The position numbers and the translations under genes are program-made. From assembly GCF_021165935.1 (NCBI RefSeq), contig NZ_CP088953.1, forward strand, positions 3,395,501 to 3,459,500: a DNA stretch of 64,000 nt, read 5' to 3'. This stretch comes from Microbulbifer elongatus (GTDB lineage Bacteria; Pseudomonadota; Gammaproteobacteria; Pseudomonadales; Cellvibrionaceae). Below are positions 58,134-64,000 of the stretch, piece by piece. Each line of letters starts with the position of its first letter. Positions within the stretch are counted from its first letter, which is position 1. Below the pieces are notes generated by a model that made no database searches, was not told the origin of the DNA, and saw nothing but the letters and a program-made list of their open reading frames with translations.

Positions 58134-59225
58134 AATTTTCGTGAAAGAGCGTTCAATTTCATAGCCAATCTCTGAGCCCCGCTCACCAAACATGCTGACA
58201 TATTTCTTTAACTCAGCGGATCCTGCACCACCAAAAACTAGTTTATTAAGTGTAGCTCTTACACCGAATTGATTTTTTAAATTCTCCAGGGGATTGCCCT
58301 GCGTGGCAATCTTGAAGATTCCCATTCCTGCTTCCATTGTTACAGGTCTGTCTTTAGATCCAAATCCAATCTTTTTATCTATATATTGGTTTACTGAGTC
58401 AAGTTGCTTTCTGTACTCTAAAAGGCTCTTTGTATCGTCTGCACTCATTGCATTCTGGAACATTTTCAACCAATCACGAAGTGATTGAAAATCATCTCTC
58501 ATTTGTAATGCAGTACTAATCAATTGATTAGCAGAATTCGCTTCTTGAATGACTCTAATAGGTAATGCTGGAATATTAACGTAAGCAGAAAATAGTGAAT
58601 CATTACCATAAATCTTCTTTGTTACTTTTACTTTCTGGTCATCTAAAAACGTAGTGAGTTGATGAAGAGCATCGGCTGCAGGCAGCATGAACCCAGAATT
58701 CACAAATAGTCTTTTCCGTAAAGGGTGGGGTGTGTAGCCTTTTTCATAAACAAAGCCTCTAGCGCACATACCAGCGCCGCCCCATAAAGTTGCAGATAGA
58801 AGTGGATCTGGTGTTTGTTTGTTAGCATTCCAGCCATCGACATTCTTCTGATGAGAAACCCGCAAAGATTCCGTGGAGCAAATATGGTTTACGATCGATT
58901 CACGGGGGCCTGCAATTTTTTCAGGTTCAGATAAAAACGGATATGGTCGTACAACACCAAAACACTTTGCTTCTAGTATTGGGCTATGCACTTGCTCCCA
59001 TGCGTGCGTAAATTTTTCGTCTACCAATATTTCATCGCGGAGGATCAAATCAGAAGTGAAATCAAAGAGAGCCTCTGTTTGAATAATGGCGCTCGATATG
59101 GGCTGATAAGAATGCTCTTCGCCTTTTAAAACAATTTCACCAGCTACGTCACTCTCAAGCCCCCTAACAAATAGACTTGTTATGTCCTGTAACGACCAGT
59201 TGTCCGAGACTACGCCTTGAGCCAT
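58128..59225 (-). CDS. Large cassette-encoded protein of unknown function
   Basis: 365 residues, the largest cassette product in the window and soluble. No family is recognised. Visible features: WSLQDITSLFVRGLESDVAG, a WGGAGMCARGFVYEKGY segment, a helical stretch (SLLEYRKQLDSVNQYIDKKI) and a Gly-rich GFGSKDRPVTMEAGMGIFKI. Start is 14 bases from attC-F; stop lies in attC-E. The size and full opening suggest a functional gene recently captured by the integron. Confidence 0.7.
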   Translation of the reverse strand: MAQGVVSDNWSLQDITSLFVRGLESDVAGEIVLKGEEHSYQPISSAIIQTEALFDFTSDLILRDEILVDEKFTHAWEQVHSPILEAKCFGVVRPYPFLSEPEKIAGPRESIVNHICSTESLRVSHQKNVDGWNANKQTPDPLLSATLWGGAGMCARGFVYEKGYTPHPLRKRLFVNSGFMLPAADALHQLTTFLDDQKVKVTKKIYGNDSLFSAYVNIPALPIRVIQEANSANQLISTALQMRDDFQSLRDWLKMFQNAMSADDTKSLLEYRKQLDSVNQYIDKKIGFGSKDRPVTMEAGMGIFKIATQGNPLENLKNQFGVRATLNKLVFGGAGSAELKKYVSMFGERGSEIGYEIERSFTKIA

Positions 59226-59238
59226 TGTCTGTCCTTTT

Positions 59239-59382
59239 GCTTAACGCCCGCAGCAGGGGTGACCAATACTATGCACATTTTGTGCGAAACTGGGAGCGCA
59301 GCGACCCGCACAAAATGTGCATAGTGTTGGGCGTCCCGCGGAGGCCCGAAGGGCCGTAGCATACTGCCTGCGTTTGTTAAGG
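59239..59382 (-). other. attC-F
   Basis: GCTTAACG (59239) to GTTAAGG (59382), 144 bp. Extended palindrome CCAATACTATGCACATTTTG ... CAAAATGTGCATAGTGTTGG. Close to attC-K. Confidence 0.92.
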
Positions 59383-59383
59383 T

Positions 59384-59665
59384 TTAGTTGCTCCACTGCA
59401 ATGGCGAGCGAGCTATATGTACTGCCAAAATAGAGGGCGCAATGGGAAAAACTAGCCATAAAAACGCATTATTTTCAGAATAATATGCGATACCAACTAC
59501 TGCCCAGAATGGAACCAGCAGGTACAGAAAGAAGTAAAAACTGTACTTTATTGGTATGTAGCATTTAGCACCGCAGTTCCCGCAAAGCTTGGGAGACAAC
59601 CTGGTTGCCCAAAGCTTACGAAAAAAACTAAATTCCGCCTTCTTACATTTTGGGCACTGAAACAT
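59384..59665 (-). CDS. Cassette-encoded zinc-ribbon membrane protein
   Basis: 93 residues. N-terminal MFQCPKCKKAEFSFFRKLWA and LCGNCGAKCYIPIKYSF give two CxxC pairs (a zinc ribbon), followed by two membrane helices (FYFFLYLLVPFWAVVGIAYY, NAFLWLVFPIAPSILAVHIA). Similar small proteins are annotated as hypothetical; function unknown. Start lies just right of the R' of attC-G; stop is two bases from attC-F. Confidence 0.75.
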   Translation of the reverse strand: MFQCPKCKKAEFSFFRKLWATRLSPKLCGNCGAKCYIPIKYSFYFFLYLLVPFWAVVGIAYYSENNAFLWLVFPIAPSILAVHIARSPLQWSN

Positions 59666-59671
59666 CCGAAA

Positions 59672-59791
59672 CCTTAACGCCCAGCGCAGGCGCAGCCAGC
59701 GCGGAGCGCCTTTTGTGTTAATGTTTGAGCGCCAGCGAGTAACACAAAAAGTGCGTAGCGTTGGCTGTCGCTCTGCCGCTGATTGTTAGCT
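59672..59791 (-). other. attC-G
   Basis: CCTTAACG (59672) to GTTAGCT (59791), 120 bp; almost the same sequence as attC-A. Confidence 0.92.
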
Positions 59792-59944
59792 GGCGGGCTC
59801 ACAATGCACCTCAAACTGGCATTTTACCCCGGGCTGTCACTACCAAAATTTTTAATAGTTTAGAATGTGAAGTCCACTACAGAATTCCACCGCCTTCCAT
59901 TTAAAATTTTAAGTGTATCTACGGCTAAATTTTACAACGTGAAA

Positions 59945-60133
59945 TTATTCAAACCATTCATTTTTGTGGCTTGGCTGCACCCTTAATTGTTCTTCACTCT
60001 TTTTGTCAGAGATCTTAACACCGGCAGTAACTGCCGCTCCTTTAGCAAGAAAGGAAGCCAGTTTACCCATTTTCTTCGCCGCTCCTTTCGTTGCCGCATA
60101 GGCCTTTTCCGCGTCTTTCTTAATCTCGGACAT
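59945..60133 (-). CDS. Small Ala/Lys-rich cassette protein
   Basis: 62 residues: MSEIKKDAEKAYAATKGAAK then KMGKLASFLAKGAAVTAGVK, an amphipathic, Lys/Ala/Gly-rich helix. No family assigned. About 150 bases lie between its stop and attC-G, more than for its neighbours. The first part of the cassette (59792-59944) is otherwise empty. Confidence 0.55.
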   Translation of the reverse strand: MSEIKKDAEKAYAATKGAAKKMGKLASFLAKGAAVTAGVKISDKKSEEQLRVQPSHKNEWFE

Positions 60134-60180
60134 AAATATAACCTTAAATTTTTTGCGCCGTATTGCTTGCCAACGTAGAC

Positions 60181-60325
60181 AGCTAACGCCGCGAGCAGCG
60201 GCAGCTTACTTTGTGCGCTTTATTGCGCGAAAATGGGAGCGTAGCGACCGCGCAATAAAGTGGACAAAGTAAGCTGTCCGGTGGAGGCCCGCAGGGCCGG
60301 AACGAACTGCCTCGCCTTGTTAATG
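60181..60325 (-). other. attC-H
   Basis: AGCTAACG (60181) to GTTAATG (60325), 145 bp. Palindrome CTTACTTTGTGCGCTTTATT ... AATAAAGTGGACAAAGTAAG. Confidence 0.92.
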
Positions 60326-60345
60326 TTTGATGACCTGAAAGCAAT

Positions 60346-60543
60346 TTAATACTGAACAAGACCACCAAACTCAACGCCACAAAATTGCCAACATACTGCG
60401 AGCGGCACGATTGGCTGTACCATACCACGCTTTCCCTGGAGCGGCTTAAACGCCCAAAAGGAACACCCCTCCCGACTTCTTCCGCCGCCAGCGACAACCT
60501 TAACGAAGGGAAGCCTCTGAAGGCATTTCATATCAACCGTCAA
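60346..60543 (-). CDS. Possible 65-residue cassette protein (weak)
   Basis: The cassette between attC-H and MITE 3 has one minus-strand frame in the expected place and direction (MTVDMKCLQRLPFVKVVAGG to GLVQY, stop 21 bases from attC-H). No Shine-Dalgarno or family is evident; codon use is unremarkable. It could be non-coding. Confidence 0.3.
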   Translation of the reverse strand: MTVDMKCLQRLPFVKVVAGGGRSREGCSFWAFKPLQGKRGMVQPIVPLAVCWQFCGVEFGGLVQY

Positions 60544-60646
60544 TCCCTGCTAGCGATACTGCTTCTACAACGCTAGAGGCCGCCGAATCGCTCATCAAGT
60601 ACACTGCAATTTTCAGGCGGCGGCATGATGAACCTGAACATTAACG

Positions 60647-60812
60647 AGGCTGTAGAAAAACTCCGGCCTTTACTTACTGCTCATATTTCACCCAGAAAAT
60701 CGCGTCTCTTCGTGAATTCTGGATCTACTTTACATGGCGAAAAGCATTTCAGGGCACTCTCCGCACGAAAAATTTATCTACTAGAGAGAGGCTCGAGTTT
60801 TTCTACAGCCTG
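60647..60812 (+). mobile_element. MITE copy 3 in an attC R' box
   Basis: 166 bp, same ends, orientation and AACG duplication (60643-60646 and 60813-60816) as copies 1 and 2. Confidence 0.92.
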
Positions 60813-60952
60813 AACGCCCACAGCAGGGGCGGCTTAGTTTATGCGCGTTTTGCGCGAAAATGGGAGCAAAGCGACCGCGCAAAACGTGCATAAGGTAAGA
60901 CGTCCCGCGGAGGCCCGTAGGGCCGGAGCTTTACTGCCTGTGATTGTTAAGT
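60813..60952 (-). other. attC-I (R' interrupted by MITE 3)
   Basis: From AACGCCCACAGCAGGGGCGG to GTTAAGT (60952). Palindrome CTTAGTTTATGCGCGTTTTG ... CAAAACGTGCATAAGGTAAG. Confidence 0.9.
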
Positions 60953-61239
60953 TTTTGCTGCTCGCGATTTTGCCGGTACCCGTTTACGAAGCCCCACAAT
61001 GTGAAGAAGCCAAACACACCCGCGAAGAATGCGAGTGCATAGAAAAACAATGGATCATTAGCAATGGTCAACAACTGCTCTTGATACCTGAATCGTATTT
61101 TCTTTAGTAGAAATTTGCCATCTATCAGCAACCAAGGAATCAGTAAAAAAAAGATACTGAGTCCTACGGCCAGGTTGATGATTGGCGGTGTACGCGCCTT
61201 CCTAATTCCGCCGAAATCAAACATTGCTTTTATGTTCAT
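60931..61239 (-). CDS. Cassette-encoded two-helix membrane protein
   Basis: 102 residues from MNIKAMFDFGGIRKARTPPI at 61239; the upstream frame to 61329 is attC-J sequence and rejected. Two membrane helices (IINLAVGLSIFFLLIPWLLI and FFYALAFFAGVFGFFTLWGF). The last residues (NNHRQ) are encoded by attC-I itself, so cassette exchange of the attC would alter the C-terminus. Function unknown. Confidence 0.65.
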   Translation of the reverse strand: MNIKAMFDFGGIRKARTPPIINLAVGLSIFFLLIPWLLIDGKFLLKKIRFRYQEQLLTIANDPLFFYALAFFAGVFGFFTLWGFVNGYRQNREQQKLNNHRQ

Positions 61240-61243
61240 GAAA

Positions 61244-61361
61244 CTTAACGCCGCGCTCAGCCGCAGCTTACTTTGGGCGCTTTGTTGCGCGAAAATAGGA
61301 GCGTAGCGACTGCGCAACAAAGTGCTCAAAGTAAGATGTCGGCTGCAGCGCCTGGTTATGG
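61244..61361 (-). other. attC-J
   Basis: CTTAACG to GTTATGG, about 118 bp, with CTTACTTTGGGCGCTTTGTT ... AACAAAGTGCTCAAAGTAAG. Confidence 0.9.
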
Positions 61362-61507
61362 CTGACGCGCTCCGAAGTACCTACGGGCACCGAATGCGCC
61401 GAAGCTTCTTAAAAACGAGGAAAGAACTTCCAGCTTCCCCCCCAACCAATTATTCTCTTTTTGGCACTCCGCATTGTTGCAGCGGAGTTGCCGCGATTCC
61501 TACAGGC

Positions 61508-61633
61508 TTAAACGAAAGCACTAGGAACGAAGCTGCTTGATTTTATCATGGCAAATAGCCAAATACTGCGGGCCAAAACAGTGCTTTCAATTACACACTG
61601 GCACACACCATAAATTTTACGGCCCGGCACCAT
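61508..61633 (-). CDS. Possible 41-residue cassette ORF (weak)
   Basis: Between attC-J and attC-K (~270 bases) the only minus frame of note begins at the ATG in the R' box (MVPGRKIYGVCQCVIESTVL). No ribosome-binding site or family; the cassette may be promoter-only or non-coding. Confidence 0.2.
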   Translation of the reverse strand: MVPGRKIYGVCQCVIESTVLARSIWLFAMIKSSSFVPSAFV

Positions 61634-61773
61634 AACGCCCGCAACAGGGGCGACCAATGCTATGCACGTTTTGTGCGAAACTGGGAGCGCAGCGACCCGC
61701 ACAAAACGTGCATAGCGTTGGGCGTCCCGCGGAGGCCCGAAGGGCCGGAGCATACTGCTTGCGCTTGTTATGA
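61630..61773 (-). other. attC-K
   Basis: CCATAACG (61630) to GTTATGA (61773), 144 bp. Palindrome CAATGCTATGCACGTTTTGT ... CAAAACGTGCATAGCGTTGG. Confidence 0.92.
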
Positions 61774-61777
61774 GTTT

Positions 61778-62068
61778 TCAACGTGCGGAGTAGCTCCAAA
61801 TTGCATACGCAAGAAATGGTGTGCCGCAAAAGACTATAAAAAGTCCTGCATACTTTAACATTTGCAGTCTGTGCCGATTGCCCTCTTCCGTAAAAAAATG
61901 AGGGATAAATATACAAATTGGTATGTACTGCCCCCACCACATGTTTGGCTTAAAATGAGAAAGCAGACCAATCATGTGCCTCGCTGCTTGAAACCACAGA
62001 TAGAATCCTATGAGAAATAGTGGCACGCCGACAACGAATACAACTATTTCTGGGATATTTCCTGTCAT
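61778..62068 (-). CDS. Cassette-encoded multi-pass membrane protein
   Basis: 96 residues with about three hydrophobic segments (IVVFVVGVPLFLIGFYLWFQ, YIPICIFIPHFF, YAGLFIVFCGTPFLAYAIW). No recognised domain. Start is 14 bases from attC-L; stop is five bases from attC-K. Confidence 0.7.
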   Translation of the reverse strand: MTGNIPEIVVFVVGVPLFLIGFYLWFQAARHMIGLLSHFKPNMWWGQYIPICIFIPHFFTEEGNRHRLQMLKYAGLFIVFCGTPFLAYAIWSYSAR

Positions 62069-62082
62069 TGCTACTTACGACT

Positions 62083-62220
62083 CATAACGCCGCCGGCAGG
62101 GGCGGCTTACCTTATGCGCGTTTTGCGCGAAAATAGGAGCGTAGCGACCCGCGCAGGACGCGTATAAGGTAAGCCGTCCCACGGAGGGCCGAAGGCCCGG
62201 AGTATTTTGCCCGGCATTGT
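62083..62220 (-). other. attC-L, main part (R'' end split off by IS110 element)
   Basis: From CATAACGCCGCCGGCAGGGG to GGCATTGT. The R'' box lacks its last bases; joining 62220 to TAGCATC at 63404 restores GTTAGCA and the stop codon position of the 63403 gene. The IS therefore interrupts the R'' core. Confidence 0.8.
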
Positions 62221-62250
62221 ATGGTCAAATTCCCCAAATATTCGATAAAG

Positions 62251-63387
<1,137 letters not shown>

Positions 63388-63402
63388 CATCACAGTCGCT
63401 TG

Positions 63403-63855
63403 TTAGCATCTTCTTGGCACTAGAGCCTGACGAATACTGCGACGCTGCTCTGAGTTAAATGTAAAGTACGGGAACTCGATTTTACGACCAGACAGCCCGA
63501 GAATCACGAAATTTATTGATGGAAATATTTTCAAATTTACAGATTTTATATCTGACCGATCTAAATCGGTGACATCGCCAAAATCAGTGTACCTCACCTT
63601 ATCCTGGGTAATTTCGAGAGAGTGCTCGACAACCTTATCACCACCAGTATTAAATAAAACTAGCCAAGTAAATATGGCCATTTGAAATACGAAGAATCCG
63701 AAAGTATAAATTTTTAAATAAATTTCGTTAATCGGGAAATCCAAAAAAATTGAACCTGAGTAGCACGTAACCAGTAAAACTATCGCATAGATTGACGATT
63801 GAATTATCCGAGAAACAGCATCTTGCGTTCTTGACTGAAAAAATACTTTATTCAT
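63403..63855 (-). CDS. Cassette-encoded membrane protein (unknown)
   Basis: 150 residues: two membrane helices (IIQSSIYAIVLLVTCYSGSI, FGFFVFQMAIFTWLVLF) followed by a beta-rich C-terminal domain (LEITQDKVRYTDFGDVTDLD, INFVILGLSGRKIEFPYFTF) resembling PH-like membrane-proximal domains. Function unknown. The stop TAA lies in the R'' half of attC-L, now separated from the rest of that site by the IS110 element. Confidence 0.7.
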   Translation of the reverse strand: MNKVFFQSRTQDAVSRIIQSSIYAIVLLVTCYSGSIFLDFPINEIYLKIYTFGFFVFQMAIFTWLVLFNTGGDKVVEHSLEITQDKVRYTDFGDVTDLDRSDIKSVNLKIFPSINFVILGLSGRKIEFPYFTFNSEQRRSIRQALVPRRC

Positions 63856-63862
63856 TGGTTAT

Positions 63863-64000
63863 GCTAACGCCGCCAACAGGGGCGCCCAACGTTGTGCGCC
63901 TTTTGCGCAATAATGGGAGCGACAGCGACCGCGCAAAAGGTGCACAGCGTTGGGCGTCCCGCGGAGGGCCAAAGGCCCGGAGCAAACTGCTTGGCCTTGT
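63863..64000 (-). other. attC-M (continues past the window)
   Basis: From GCTAACGCCGCCAACAGGGG to the edge (CTTGT). Same palindrome as attC-B with few differences; the next cassette lies outside. Confidence 0.88.

Noticed and set aside
56629..60813. Open frames ending in the peptide KIYLLERGSSFSTA at MITE copies 2 and 3
   Set aside because: They are frames running through the MITE; the shared peptide comes from the repeat, not from a protein family.
59241..61940. Minus-strand frames with shared GRPTLCTFCAG-like tails
   Set aside because: The tails are translations of attC palindromes; only the non-attC parts could be protein.

Overview
The window reads as a chromosomal segment of a marine, polysaccharide-degrading gammaproteobacterium, most likely of the Cellvibrionales (Microbulbifer-like). 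The basis is the moderately high GC of the left part, Pseudomonas-type class Ia ribonucleotide reductase, large multi-module secreted glycoside hydrolases with DP-repeat linkers, long TonB-dependent receptors, and a chromosomal integron at the right end. The genus is inferred from gene style, not from a marker gene.

Left core region (1-10.1 kb): a metallo-beta-lactamase-fold/rhodanese gene running off the left edge, argD-argF (arginine biosynthesis), then nrdA-nrdB with NrdR-like palindromes and DnaA-like boxes upstream. Small genes follow: an orphan OST-HTH fragment, an EF-hand protein and a frameshifted secreted protein.

Mannan-utilisation region (10.2-47.7 kb): secreted and lipoprotein GH5/clan GH-A enzymes (six catalytic domains in five genes), two TonB-dependent receptors, a sulfatase, a sodium:solute symporter, a mannobiose/cellobiose 2-epimerase (AGE family), a GH130 mannosylglucose phosphorylase, a second AGE-family protein (probable mannose isomerase), a phosphomannomutase, a phosphoglucose isomerase, a GDP-mannose hydrolase (NudK) and a LacI-type regulator. 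They imply a path: mannan is cut outside, oligosaccharides enter by TonB receptors, mannobiose is taken in by the symporter, epimerised to mannosyl-glucose and phosphorolysed to mannose-1-phosphate plus glucose, then fed to glycolysis. Eight copies of a palindrome close to TGTAACCGGTTACA lie upstream of the transport and catabolic units and next to the LacI gene, so this is probably one regulon. A group II intron (class C type) sits just behind the sulfatase terminator, and an IS4-family element has split the terminator of the second TonB receptor. A DJ-1/PfpI gene, a VOC gene and a divergent LysR gene lie between.

Ordinary region (47.9-53.3 kb): YcxB-like protein, YugP-type zinc peptidase, Gfo/Idh/MocA oxidoreductase, a linear-amide (choloylglycine) hydrolase and an S41-like peptidase.

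Integron cassette array (53.4-64 kb, continuing past the right edge): at least thirteen attC sites (one split by an insertion), all read in canonical orientation on the minus strand, alternate with small, mostly unrecognised minus-strand genes. No integrase is in the window; by orientation it should lie to the right. The array is invaded by three kinds of mobile DNA. Three copies of a 166-bp MITE are each inserted at the same point in the R' core of an attC, with a 4-bp AACG duplication. One IS110-family element sits in the opposite (R'') core of another attC and carries an upstream structured region that looks like a bridge RNA. One IS30-family element lies inside a cassette. The attC-targeted MITE and the IS110 element with its predicted guide RNA are the most novel items here.
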